From Hyalella azteca (taxonomy: Eukaryota; Arthropoda; Malacostraca; Amphipoda; Hyalellidae), in NCBI RefSeq assembly GCF_000764305.2, contig NW_025943851.1, positions 248,001 to 312,000 on the forward strand: a stretch of DNA of 64,000 bases. Direction: 5' to 3'. Shown piece after piece: positions 11,756 through 26,700 of the stretch. How positions within the stretch are numbered: the stretch's first letter is position 1; every line of letters starts with the position of its first letter. The notes under the pieces are model-generated. The model was not told the origin of the DNA. It searched no databases and saw nothing but the letters and a program-made list of their open reading frames with translations. Position numbers and translations under genes: made by a program.

Positions 11756-14700
11756 AACGTATTTGATGCTAATTCCTTAAATTGCCTCCATAGTTCAAAC
11801 TTTTATAGTGAATCTGATCTCAAAATGTGGTGTATTTGTAACTATTTTTGTTACTAATTGTCAGGGAGTTCTTCTGTGGATGGGGAAAGTTATGCCGAAT
11901 TTCATGCGTACGAATCGATTCGAAACAGACGAACTAAAAAATATCAGACTTAAAAAATTACGCTTGAACCAAGTATCTTTCATAATTGAGTGAACACTGG
12001 CTTCTCTAAATTTTGTAAGAAAAAAAATACACAGATAAAAGGTAGGAATTTTTAAAAGACAAAAGTTTCGTCCTATGAGTAAAAAAGAAAATCTCAAATG
12101 AGCAGTTCGTTGAGTGAGTGTGAGATTTAATTGATACGTAAGCGTTTAATTATAGTCAGTAGCCAAACAAATAATAGTAACGTAATCTATCAGTGAACGC
12201 AATACGTCGATTGCCTCAGTCTGACGGTTTTTAATGGCCACCAGAAGCATCTCTTATAGCTCTTTAATGGAGTCATTGACGGAGTTTATGCGTCATTAGC
12301 GGACTTGCACGCATTTAGGCTTTGTAACTGGCACGGATTGCTGGTCGCCCTTTTCGAGGATGATATTAGTCAGTTGAACCCAAGTCTCATTAATTCATTC
12401 TTTACTTACCATGCAATTATCTATAGTATAATCAATCAATGTATGGACCATTATTTCATAAGCATGTGTTTAATTGCTTTAGGGTTGACCAGATTGAATG
12501 CGGCAGAAGGAGCGGTGGCATCGACAAGGAGTCGTTCTGTATCGGCACCATCTGGCCTACACATCAGCCCTCAGTTAAACAGAATACGAGGACAATTGAA
12601 GGACCCTCTAATTCAACTTTACGCCGACGCTCCATCTTAACTGAATGAACAAACGTTGCCTAAAATCGATACTAAAGAGCTTTAGTTTATAGCGCTTGAT
12701 GGAGAAGCGCCGGCACTAAATTTGAATAGGGCTGCTCGGCAACAGAGCTGGGGCGGAATGGCGATGAACCTCCGGAGAAAAATGATCTGAATCATTGTGA
12801 TGGCACGAGCCAGTAAAATATTAACATCTGTGATTCTACTTTTGTGATACGAAGAGCGAATCCGTTTTTTATTTAGCTGAACTTTTTTCCTTCCTGAATT
12901 TGTATGAATTTAGGACAAGTCTTATTTTTTGCCGGAGTTAGACTACAAACCTTCTAGAGTATATTATTGAATTTTCACTAGATGTTACATATTTGTATTG
13001 CGTAGACCCAGAGCAAAGGAACCGAATCCGATCTATTTCTGACATCGAAAAGTATTTCAAATTCGTTTTTTATCGATCGCTCTTCGGAGTTCTTCAATAG
13101 TCATAAATCTTGAATTCTAAAGCTGCCTTGATCATAATTTCTAATCCGACTTTGCAACTAAAGCTAGCAATAGATGTGCACTAAAAACACATCATTATAT
13201 TTTGATAATGCCAGACACAAAACAATTTTAATGTAAACCTCATGTTTGTTTTAGGTGAGTGACCGTGTGAAGTTTCTATTCGTTAAATTATAAGTACCGC
13301 TTGCAGGTACTTGCTGTGCAGACCTTAAGTCATTCCCTCAGCTAATTAGACCTAATGGCTTCAAGACACGGCCACATGAACAACTTCTGGTCCCTCCTTA
13401 ATGAGTTAATCGTCGACTGGCGCTCGTGTTGCTGCCCGTCTGAGTATGCAATTGATTTTATGAAACATGGAAAGGTCTCAGGTTTGAAGTCGTAAATTTA
13501 CATGTAGTCGACGTACAAACTATTTTACGACCTACGTGTACATGTATTTAGTTAAATTCGTTCAATTTAAGATGAATTAATCCAACACACGAAACTGTAA
13601 ATGTTCAAAGATTCATGAAAAATAAAAATGCTAATATTTTACTATGCGCAAGGTAGATTCAAAAAGCCTTGCATTTCCGTATTTTGGGAGGGGTGCTTTA
13701 GAACCTTTCTCGCGCAGGCATGAAAATAAATACCCTAAAGCTGCCTCAGCTGCTCATATTTATGCAAGCCGGCCGAAAAATGGCCAACGTCTGACCATTA
13801 CTGTCCTTCTCTATAACTTTATTGTGGCCTTAATAGATAAATTTTCGTATGCCAACCGCAGGCAAGTGACACAACACCAAAACAAGTGCAAGAAACATGG
13901 ACATACAGTATATCGTCAGATTGCACACAAAATTGTTGATTTCAATCTGTGGAGTAACTTTATTATAACAGTTTATCACATAATTACTTATTTCTGACAA
14001 AAATTAATGGGGAAAAATGCCATAACATTGATCAAAAACTCTAGCAATGGTATTCACAAATATAGTATATTCTTTGAGCTGGACGCTAGCTAAATGACTT
14101 ACAACCATGTTCCTCTTGTCATCTGTTCATGGTAATGTCATTTAACGGCTCGTATTTCTTAATTTACAGAAGACAAGTGTCAGCCGGGATCCTCCGCTCA
14201 TTCATCATTGCATACATACAATCGTCCAGCCCTTGGAGACTTGAGACTAAAATTATGCAATGACACCATGCAGTCTGATGACGATAAGTACTTGTGAAAG
14301 GATAAGAACATTAGCGGATATATTCATCAATTGGATGATATAATCTTATCCTTTTCAAATTTACCAAGAATATTGAGGTTCTCTGGTACGTGGAATAAAG
14401 TAATTTTTGAGTTACATTAAAACAAACGAAAAAAACTGTTACCCAACAAATTTTCATTACATACTTCCATCGATTATAATTATCACTTGTCAATAAAATT
14501 CATATTTCAAGGTGCTTCGTTTCACAGTGAATATATTAAAAAATTTGCATGCTATGACAATGTAACAATTTTACAATACAATTATACTTTTTTCTATCTA
14601 ACAATAGTGTTCTTTTTTAGTAACAATTTTAAAATACCAGATCAAGATTTCTCTCATTAGTTCCGTTTACAATATGAATCAAAAACGGAATTTTCGCATT

Positions 14701-17700
14701 GCGTTGCTCATGCCGTAGAACCATTTTAATGGCTTTCTGAGAAAAACTTGTGGCAATTGTCGAGAATTTTTATCGTTTTAGATCTTCCCGAATATTTTCA
14801 AATTTTAGCGCCGATTATTTCAGATTTTAGCAGCGGCTCATCTCGGGTTTATTTTTCGTTTAACCAACGTAAGTAAAATAACTTGTATATTTGCAATTTT
14901 TTATGCATCATTTATTGAATAATGAAAAGGAAATATTTTAGTCTGTTACTAACATTTGTTAACTGGTTATTCGATCACTTTTCGCAGACTTAAATGCCTA
15001 AATTCTTTGGCCGCAGTCAGTCAAATCCGAAGTCACGGAGTTCGTTTTCCGTTGCAATTTCGCTGTTTCAAAATGTTGGCCTGATCTCACATTTTGCTCG
15101 GCGTTTATTTGAACCGTGGATTGTGCTAAAACTTACGAACTTTTGAGAAATTTTTATTTATATTTGTGCGTAATAATAGATTTGCCCCTAAGCATGTTAG
15201 AATTCATAATTTTGAAACACGTAAAAACTCGAGCAAATAGTATTAGTACCCGAATAGTTGTAATAAATTTTATCAATACAGTAATTATATCTTTTCTGTA
15301 TGAGATTAAATGTATTTCTATCCTTTTCAATCTAAATTATTTACACATTTAATGGCATCTTTAGCTCTGGTGGGCTCTAAAATATTTTTAATGTATCTTT
15401 CATGAATCTCCCTCGTAAATATTGTTCATATAATGTCTATCAAGATTCCAATACGTGTATAGCTTACTTCAGAATGCATTGCACCATTAACATTCCCAAT
15501 CTGTAAATAATATTTTAATGACTTAATTACTCACCTAGGAATACATTCAGCACAGTTTAGAAAGGAACCTACGAATTCCATTCAAGTTACGAGTGTGAAC
15601 ACCAGCCGAGCTTCTGCGCCGCTATTCTGGATACAAATGTAATATAATATTGCTGGCCTACTACTAACATCTACATAATACGCACAACTCTGGCTTGAGG
15701 CAACGGCGCGAATTTCACTGCTGCAAGTCGCACAAAATAAAACAGCTGTGGCTGCTTCGTCTTTCGGAGCTCGGCGCTGACACTCGTCATCGGACACCCT
15801 TCAGAAAGTGCGTGCTGCTGATTTAACAAAGCTAATTAGCGTCTCGAGAGCCCTTACAGTATTGGGTGCGAAGTTCATCTAGGTCTTTCTTTGTTTTCTG
15901 TTGCGCGCAGAAGTGAGGGTAGAGAGCGGCGCGCGGGCGCTATTGCAAGGGCCCTTCAGCCGTGGCAAACTCGACTCAATGCGCGTACGAGGAATTCGTT
16001 GCCTTTGCATTACATTATATGTCTCAGAACAATGAGGCTTTGTTGAATAGGTGTGAGAATATCATTTACACATCGTCGCCTAATGGGAGTATGGAAATTC
16101 AGATATAGTCTACTTGAATATTTCAAAATTTTATTCACAAATTGTGGTTAAGTTTTTTATTTTGTTTCATAGATACAATTACATATTCAACTTTCAAGAT
16201 AATCCTAAATAATTTTCAACGGTAATGACTCTGTCTCGAACAGCCGGAATTCCTAGTCGGAATATTTTCACACAGATGGAACTGAATATTTACTCAATTC
16301 CATAATTGTTTTATAGAAAAAAACGCCCTAACTAGCATGTGATAGATTCGAGCAGGCTTGTTGCTGCCCAGCACTGTGCCCCCCGGGCATCGATCAGAAT
16401 CAGCAGTTATCGGTGACAGTTTCCTGCAGGCAGCTTTTGTCGGCCCTGCTGCACTACGTCCGAGCTATAATTAGATATTGATGCATACATTCTATCATCA
16501 AATGTGTTGAATTTTTCAATTGAAAAGATTTTGGCAAAAAGTATCTCAGATTTTATGATGAAATAAGCCAAATTATTCATATATGGTTGCAATTTTGTAG
16601 CAACGTAGTTATAGCATAAAAGTAATAACTCCTAAATCATTCGATTAATGCATTACATTAATAATCGATATTTTGCTGAATTTTTTCTGATATTACTAAT
16701 CTGAAACAGTCTTCATTTACAATTTTTTTTGTTGATGGATTTGGTTAATTCTCTGGCCATTAAATTGATGTCTTTGTTAAATGCACTTTTTAAACAGATT
16801 GACGACTTAACAATACAATTGAATAATGAAACCAGCGGATAGAAAAATCTATTAATATATCAATTGGAGGATAATTACAAATCGACTCGGATATCTACAT
16901 TCCATATTTCATCTTATTTAACAATACTCCAGATTAAAAACATAACGCCTAAATAAATTTAAAAATATTATATTTCTTCTGTTTAAACGTGTCCCGATAC
17001 GAACAATATACAAAATATCTTCAGGTATCTCTTGGGAGCTAGAGAACCACTTTTTGTCTCCGAGCATAGAGAGAGAAGGCACTGAGTGGCCGCACTGAGT
17101 AAAGCTAAGCGCTGGGGTAAAGGCTGGGTCAATGAATTGCCGAAGAAGAGGCCACTTATCGTGTGAGAGGCCCACACATGAGGGCCTTTCAAGGGCCTCA
17201 GATGCCCCTGCATGGAGGAGCTGCCTAAAGAGGAGCAGTTTGTTTCTGAGAGAAAATTATTTCATAATACAAATTAAAAAGCCAAGATTTAATAACAAGA
17301 AGTATGTAATGGCGTCAAATTCTACCATACCTGTAGGATAGAATTAACAAACATACAATTTATTTTATTTCCACGATAGAAATTTTGGTGGTTTTAACAG
17401 TAACTTTTCACCAATATTGCAAATTGTACGTGTATAAGATAGCTACAGATAAACTAAATATCCCATTAGTTAATTCACGCTAAACCCACTTTTCTTTTAA
17501 TAACACACGACAAATGTCTCTATGAAAAATCTCATTTCCGAAGGAATAGCTATAAAAGCCCACTCCAAACCTGTTAAATAATTCTCGACCAAAAATGGAT
17601 CATACACGCTAACATCACTTGAGCGTGGCGAGCGCGCGCACGCTAGAAAAGTTTTAACACTTTCCCAAGCCATTTTCCAAACGCTGAAAATATATTCAAG

Positions 17701-20700
17701 TTTGTGATCCCATAAAATGATGAATGAGCCGAAGTTTGGCAAGTAATCGCATTATGCCTAGGCCGCCCTGTGATCACATTATATTTCCCATGCAGCAGCG
17801 GCTACATGTCTGCTTCCTGCGTGACAAAAATGGTTTAAAACCGTTCGATTTGGACCCAGATAAACAACACTATGAATTGAACATCCCTGGTCGCTTAAGA
17901 AATACCCAGAAGACATTTATCTATTATTCATTCGCAATTTTACTTTTCAAATCCCAAAACGGGAAAAAAGAGTCCGGGATCTGGAGCGTTTCGCACGAAC
18001 TTTAGAATGTTTTGTTTATTTCGTAGCTTAGGCGAAATATCTTGGTTCATGGATTTAAAGGATTTCTCTGACAAAAAATAGTGTTCAACTTCCGAATTTA
18101 CAAATGAATAAAATTAATAGATAAAATCTGGACTCGTACCTTCCTTTCTACTTGCATCCTTGCGACGGCCGCTGAAAGAAAAGCAGATGTAGATCTGCAT
18201 TTCACGGGCTGCTTCCCCAAACTACCAACTTACCCTCAGAAAATAAAAGCAAAAGAGCTCTGTAGATCCAAGTTCTTTTCGTGGGACTTCGAGCTTTTAA
18301 ATAAGCAAAGCTTGTTCCACTGCTACCGGCAACGATCACATCCTTGGTATAAACACCCAACATAAAATCTCGATTTTGTTTTAGCAAATTTCATTGATAG
18401 ATTTCTTTTGACTAGGGTGTTTAAGTACCATTCAAATTATGACATGGGATTTTTTTTTCTAAATTGTGATAAGCAAATGTGGAGAAACTCTAAAATATCG
18501 AATTAGTTCAGAGTCTCAGAAGTCTATTAGTGATTGTATGTATTCATGCATGGGTTATGAGGTTTAAATCAACAGTCGGCCCGGATTAGTATCTGCAATT
18601 TTTGTATTTGCTGATTGAGCTAGTGACAAGTTTTGATGACAACTTGATGGTCGTGAAACCATCTCGCATATCGTTTTCAATTCTCAAACATGTGTATGAT
18701 TGCAAATATTTTTAATACTGCAGGGTCATGCAGTATTGGATACATTTATTTTGATTTCTGATCGCATCTGGAAATTATAAACCTGTTATTAAGTTTGTAG
18801 GTATGTTTTTTCTAATTACCAATTTGCGTAATAACTCTGATGGCCTAATATACATTAGGCCTTCAGAACTCGTAATAAACTCTAAAGGCATAATTAAGCA
18901 AGAAGTTGGGATAAACTTACACTGAAATAGTGTAAACTGCTTAAAGTTTCAGTGTGAATTATTCACCAAACATCAAAATTTAGTTTACTATGTACACTTA
19001 CTCATTCACGAAGAGGAAAATGTTTTTCAGTAAAATGCATCAATTCCGTCGCAGTTTACTTTCAATGACAGATTAAATTCGGGCAAACGCTTGAATGAAT
19101 CTGTTTTTAATGTTGAAAAATTAATTTTATTGTTGTTTATTGTAGAATCCGATTACAGTGTAAATTCATCAAGATTTTGCAACTTTTAATATTGTATGAT
19201 CACAATAAACCGTTTTAAAATGATAGATAATTACGCAGACAACAGTGTGGTACACTCAACGTCGTATACACATTGGCTTGCGATCAAGTTCTTGTATTAG
19301 TGTAATTAGCTGCTATAAATTTAGTATTGAAATGAACGCTCTCGAATTTCGTCTCAGTCTCTAATTACCATTTCATGATCCTAGTCTGATAGTCCAAATG
19401 AATTTATTATGTAATGTTTAGCCTTTGCAAAATTACCAGGATGCCGTGCTATGCTACCTAATACCAACAATATTGATTTGAGTTTCACTTCCTGAAGAGC
19501 CAGAGTACGCGAGTGCTCCTCTTGGCTCCAAACCGCATGCCTTAATGGCGTACGATAGCGTCGATATTTTGCAGATAACTTGACTTGCCAGACACTACCC
19601 TACACTGAATATCTTAGTAGGCATTCAGGCGGCCACTGAAAAACCAATTGATGGCCGTTTAACATTAGCAACGCGGTGCCGGCGCTGCGTGCTTGTCGAA
19701 GCTGCTGGTAAACAAGGTGTTAAACATTCGCTCAATGAGTGCGTTGTCTGTTCACTGCAAAAAATAATATTCTGGGGATAATTAAGTTAACTGTTTTGAA
19801 ACTGAAAATATTTTGTTTTTACGAAGTGAAATGCCTAAATGTCGAGGTTTCGAGAAATTAATTGCCACTAGGCTGATCAAATCCGGCAATTTTATTACAT
19901 TTTGACTTGAATATTTGCACTGTGTTGAGAAATTGTATTCGACTCCAGGGTCTTACATTGAACTCATACAGTACATATTATTATGTTGCGCACACTATTT
20001 CTATTTATTTTGACGAATTTTCTGAGAATGATTTGGATATTTGTTGATACTCCGGTTATGTCCTCGAGGATTTTATAGCTTTTTTGAAGATCCTATTCGT
20101 CATTTCACAAAAAACGCTTCGTGGAAATTCCAAGCTTCAGAAGGAACATTTTGCTTCGATTTATCAGCAATGATCGAGCTTCTATTGACAGCCAGAGATC
20201 GCAGTGTCAATAAAAGAGTTTACATAAACGCGTTAGCCTGGAATCTCAACCAATATCAACGATGACGTCCCCGTGAAATGTGATCATCTTTTCGGATTGA
20301 ATCGAAGGTTTACGTGCCTACACTCCCCGCCTGCAATTTTTTCTTGTGAGTAATTTTTGGGGGGGGGAGCTGCATCTTCTGTTATTTTCAAGCGTGTACC
20401 GACCGTTAATATACTAATATTTAATTGCAAAAAATCCACTATTTTCCTTTAAAGTTATTTTGGATCCAAATGATATTTTTGCGAGAAACTACCATACTGA
20501 AATATAGCACATTGTTAACGACCGTTTGATGCCATATTATGTCATTTCAAAAGTTTTATAATTTCAATTCTGTGCATGAGACTTCATCAGGAATAGGTAT
20601 CAGAGAAAGCATAGTTATATGTCGCTTACAATAACGCAAAGTAATACAAATGTCGTAAGCAAACATGCAAAAAAATCCACTAAGCCAACAGCATCCGGCA

Positions 20701-23700
20701 ACAATCTTCCTGCATTCAGCCGCAAGTCGGTCGCAAGTTTGGCAATAACGGACGACATGAGCGGCCAGCAAGTCTGTTCCGCTGGGCTCAGGACTTACGT
20801 CATTGGCAAAACAAAGTTATAGAGCTTCGCTCACTATAAGAAACACAGGGATAAAGAACAGAGCGAAAATTCGGTTAGGTTTAAGTAAAAAAATAATGAA
20901 TTTTGAATTTCTTTTTTGAATTTCTGTTCTGGATTAGTTTCTGGGAAATAAATTAAAAACTTGAAATATATTTCTGCAGACAACTAAACACGCATATATT
21001 TTCTTGCATCATAAGTGACGATTATAGCTAACCACGAAAAAGGCTCATTTTTATATTAAACGGAAATCAACTGTCAAACCCATTTTTCATTGTGACGAAA
21101 GCGACAATTCCTGATATAGCCATAGAAGAACACTAAATTTTGACAACATTCCTTCTAGAATATAATTGAAATCAAACGGAACGTGTCTGAGATGTCTGTG
21201 CAATGATGTACAAATCTGTATGCATACGGCAGAAATATTACGCGAATCGATTATGAATTTGCGTCTAATTGAATAGTGTCTCCCATAGAAACTCCCTCAA
21301 ATGGTTTTCTTTCACACTTAATTCATCGGGAACTAAAAAAATAATATCAACTGGAAACGAAGAATCAACGAGGTAAATAAATTGTGCTAAACGCTAACTC
21401 GCTAAGTGAATGTGGTCATATTCAATTTTTTTGCTTGTAGATGTAAGTAAAGCTGTAAAATCTCACTGCATGAATAATTCAATGTGATTGAACAATCGAT
21501 GCCGGTGCAATTATAGTTAACACGATTTTGAGAGACTGGACGACGGACGTGGCCAAAAAACTGTTCAAAATCATTAAACACTATCAGGATTCACGAATCT
21601 CATTCAGTTAGCAATATGTTCAATATGTTAAAGATGTAACCTTTTACATAACTTATTACTTATAAGCTAGAAAACCATCTTGAGCAAACGTCTATCTAAA
21701 ATATTCCCAGTTGTCGGTTGACATGGCAGACGGGAGTGATGGCTGACCGCTGATGTAGTTATAGGTGAAGATTAACATTTGAGAAAGTTGAAGAAACATC
21801 TAATTTTTGTGTTATATTTATGGTTTGTTCATCGCACTTAAAATAAAAACGGTAATTTATTATTTTTGTTGTCATGAATACTTGTGAGGATAAATACCTT
21901 CCAGCAGAGACACGTGCCATGGTCTCGACGTGTTTGTTCATGCGGTGAAGGATTCTCATAGACTGACTTATTGCACTGCGCGCGAGGGGTCGACAGAAAC
22001 AGACGCACCCTCATTCGAGCTTTAAATCCCAAAAAAATATTTCCGAGTCGCTACATCTGACAGCTCTTTGAAGTTGACGAAAAGGCGGGAGTAGCTAGCT
22101 TCCGGTCCCATTGCAGTTTGGTTTTACCTACAAGATGTCAATGATATTTAAACAACGAAATATGAGCAGGGTTTAGAAAACTTTGAGCATTTTAACTAGC
22201 ATTAGCTGACAACTTATTTCGTGCTCCTATATAACGTAGCTTTTGTCTCTTTTTCCATGAATCTCGTTACATATTCAGTTGTTTTGTTATTCTCAATTTA
22301 CATATTGTTATTCTCAATTTCATTTACACGAAGTTATTACCTTTCTCACAATTGTCAACCTCGTCACGTTGTAACAGTAAAATAAAAATGAAAAATAAAT
22401 GTAAAGTGTGAGTAAAAGTGCACGCAGAATTACCACCGCGTTTTGCGAAACATTCTCACAACTTCCTCTCTCCGTGAAGCGCTTGTGTCTCCTCCGGATC
22501 TCAGGCCGTAGGCAGTGATGTATACCATCGCCACAGTGGCTTGGGAGCGACACGCGACCCAGACAAACACGGAGGAGTTACGCTCTCAGAAGCTCCTTTA
22601 TTGTAGCCGCTGCTGCTCTAATGAAACCAGCCCTAGCTGTGAGATTAAGGGGATATCCCTAATGAAAGATGAGGTAAACAACTCATGAGGGCGTTTTTAA
22701 TGCCACTTACAATTGCAGTTTCAGATCGTTTGCGTCTCGTTCAGTTGCTGTCACGTCAAATCTCTGACTTTTCGGTCTCGGTTATAAAAACTGGAGTATT
22801 TATAGCCTTGTGAATTGCAATTTTTTTATACTATGCGTAACTAAAGTGCTCTAAATTATGATAATCGCAGATAAGACATAAGCTTTGTTGCTTGTGAATT
22901 TCCACGTTCAATATATGACACCTCTACCTTGATTTAATTGCTATTCGCTGCCAGACTAAATGACATTACCATCGGAATCAGAGACACTAGGCATACATAA
23001 CCGTGCGAGAATCACGCAAACCAGATATTTTAACGGAAACCTTCTATTTATTATTGCATACACTGCCAAACGGTCACATTCTTTTCTTCATTTTCCCGAC
23101 ATATTCCCTGAACTCAGGCAATGCTATTTAGTTTACGACTTACACACCGAACTCTGACTATGTTGTTTGGTTGTTCACGCTGCAGCGCTGTGCACACTGC
23201 AGGCAGACGCGGACACTACAGCGGCAGCGGCGTAGTATTGGGTGACCGAGTGCGCTGTTGACGCGACCCGCATGTCGTCGTCAGTTTGTTTGCTCTGCTC
23301 AGCGACGCTCGCACTGCCGTCACTCCCTCTCGTGCAGCACGTGACGGCTTCCCACTGTCCCTCTGCCAGGTCCCCTGACAACAAAAGCCCGGTTGTCGAT
23401 AAACTGAGCGGTTGTAGTTCCCAAGTCGAATATTTGAAAATTTTGGTGACGAATCGCATGCCTTCAAACTATGTTCATAATTTTACGTTCAGCATTTGGT
23501 TGACTATTGAGGAATTCAGTGACAGAGGCGTTTGGTCACATCATAACCAAGCGCATTAAAATAAAATCAAGTCAGCCATCTGAGCAATGCTCCTCCCAAG
23601 TCTCCCTCTGCAAACGAGCTCCTTCTCTTTCAGGTCGTCAGACACGTGACCACTTCCAACCCTCCTCCAACCTGATTTCCTCATCACAAAGCACAAACGC

Positions 23701-26700
23701 CGTCCAAAGGAGAACTTCTAGACCCCCGCTGGCGGTTAACGACGCCGGTGTCGTGGGTGCATCCTCAGCCTGTGCCGACCCCTGCTGGGAACTAATGGCC
23801 TATGACGACAACCGAGGCGCTGTGCGCTCACACTTGCGCACTTCAATGACGTTATGGTGAGCCAAATGGTACGCAGATGCACTTCACACGCTGTGCAAGT
23901 ACCAAAAACACTCATTGTATTTCTAAAGAGGCATAATAAAAACAACCAATGGCTTGGGACTTGGATAGCTAGCCGTAGGAATCTCGTTCTTAATCTTTCT
24001 TCATAGCAATTTCAGCAATAGCATTTAATTAGAATAATACGAAGTTGCCGGTCTTCATTGAGTGCTTGCACTCTAGCAATTTTAGAATACCTAGAAAACT
24101 GGCTGTATTTTTCATTTTTTATTCCCTTTGCGAAGATTTCTTATATTAACCAGAAGGTGTGGACAAGTTCTTAGCTCTCAACCTCAGTTTTATGTGCTGG
24201 TCTGCTCTACACCCAACCAACTCTTGGACCACGTTTCTCGTGATTTGAGCCCCAGGCCGACCTCAGCCGCCTTGAGCCCTCACAACTTCTGTAATCTTCA
24301 GCTTCTCTGCCCTGATCTCACCTCGCTTAATTGAGCCTGATTGGCATGACTGATGAGAACCACCGTCCTTAGATTTAATACACACCATTGCTTCCTGCAG
24401 GGCTGCGCAGATTGCGCGACATATCTGCTCGGTTATACAAACACAAATACAGTTCCGATTATGTGCTTTAGGTACTTGCATTAGTGCAATCCAGCATAGA
24501 TAGGCATCAGGATCTTATCTGGAAATAGGTCCCATTTTTCCTGATGCAATCTCCACTTCTCTATCATCAAATTTTAATTTGTTTGAAATTTTTTGTGTTT
24601 GGAAAGCTAAGAAATTGTTCAATGACCTCCCGGTCACGCCAGTGAAATCAACGTTTGCATAATATTCGTGTTCCTGCCAGGCACATGAAACACCTCAAAA
24701 GCATGAATATATCCTTGGATAGTCTTCTGAATTTTTTTAGAAATAATATTTCCAATTCATGATACAACTTATTGTTATTCACCCGGCGAGGCTTTAACTC
24801 AATGATGGACTAAAGGTTCGCGTTTCTCCTGCACCTGAATAAATTGGAAAAGGTCCCCCTAGGCTAAATTTGAGCTCGCCCATGCAATTCGTTTCTCCAA
24901 TAGAATCAATTTACTTTTGATTGACAAAGGATAAAATTTAGTGCGACAAATCAGGACTTTTAGCAGTAACGCAATGGAGTGCCAGCCTGTGGCCAGTCTG
25001 ACCCTGCAGTCGATCGAACAGCTACCAATTTGCTGACCAAACTAAGGCGGAATATTGGACGCTGAAGACTGGCTTCCTGTTCACTGTGTTCACTGTGTTC
25101 AGTCCCAACCTTCCAGCAATAAAATTTATCATCTGTATTTGAGCTTTCCGCATATTTTAGCCTGTATATTCCCCATTATGACCAATTTAATTTTGTAAGT
25201 TTTGACGATTTATTGCATGTAATCGTTTGATTTTTTTCAGACGCTATGGTTGTAAATGTTGAAATTTTCCAATTAGATTTGAAGGTTCAATAAGTGAAAG
25301 TTTTTGCGGACAACGAAATTTATCCATTGATTTTAATAAATGAATATCGTGATGGTTACCGAGACCATAACAAATCAATGTTACATTCCCTGTACAAGAC
25401 CTTAAGAGTAGTCCATACAAATGAGAGAGTGCAGTTAAAAAAATATCAGTAAATGGTTCACTCCACTTTGTGTAGTGACGAGTGAGTGTCGTATTTCATG
25501 TCCCGATATTATCACTTTAGAATAGACCCGAAACTCATTTGCCAACCTAAACTCGCAGTTATGTCTTAATTCAAAATAATAAATACAGTATTATTGGGAT
25601 GACTGTTTAGAACGTCCTAGAGTTGATTAATTACGACGATGTCAAGTCGGACGGCGACTCTCTTGCTCGGCATTAGAAAGCAATTAGACGTTCAACTGGA
25701 TCTCCTCCGCCACCAACTTAAGCGGCGAGGATCGTTTCTGCTGTTGCATATTCATTCCGAATTAAAGTCTCGACTGCTGTAATTAATTCAGTCTGAATAT
25801 TCTATAGCTATTGTGCGTGATACACGCCACCCATTACAATGATTTATAGTGCTGACTGTTGAATGCGACACTTCGACGAATATTTTGTTTCCTCAAAAAT
25901 TTTAAGAATTTTATTTTGAACTAAGCCTCTTCTATTCATTTAGCAGCTTCACAGTGAAAGGGTGTAAAATGAGCAGGGTGCATAATGATAGTTTCAATTG
26001 GTTTCGAAATCAAAGCAAAATTTGTATCCAAATCTGCGATATTTTTCTATTTTCTTTCTTGTGCAAAATTAAGAGTGTTATCACGTTTTTTTGCTTCCTA
26101 TATTTTGAAATAAGTTCGACAGGAGGAAATATTCAGCTGTTCCACTGCTACGACATTTTTCAGAAATATTTCATGTTTCGTGGGAAGCGATGACGAAGTT
26201 AACTTTATTGCTCGATCAGATTTTGAGTGGCGGCTGTTGTGAAGAGCTCCTGAAAATTCAGACGATGAGAGCGTCTTATAACTCTTCTGCTCATGCATAC
26301 TAAAGTGTTTTGACCTCAGCTTCTACGAACCATCCTAGTTCGCCCAGGGCGAAGACTCATCGAAAGCTATCCGAATATTCGTTAAATATATTCAACTATT
26401 CTCATCGTCTTCAATACATGATAAAGTTTCTTAAGAACTGTATTAAGGTTAATTCGAGCAACATATGCATGCGAACTTTTTCAATAAATTCATGTCGTGA
26501 AAATAAGTTTACTCATCGCTCGATTATTTTAACATTTTTTAAACAATGTATTTCCTACAACTTTCGAGTACACGAGTTTTTAGCGTGCATAGGTTGACTC
26601 AATTTACATCAATACATTTTTTCCACGCCTAATTTATACCAATTGTAATTTATTTGAGCCACTTGCAACAGTTTATTCCACAATTAAGGCTGAAATTTTC

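Noticed and set aside
11167..11766. Several open frames of 66-173 codons on both strands
   Set aside because: All are generated by the 29-bp minisatellite, whose unit lacks stops in several frames. No start or splice context supports any of them.
13644..13997. 117-codon plus ORF as a gene
   Set aside because: No recognisable motif; the end is AT-rich random-looking sequence.
23216..23860. Overlapping ORFs on both strands in a GC-rich island
   Set aside because: Open on several frames because of composition. No consistent splice sites or recognised motif.
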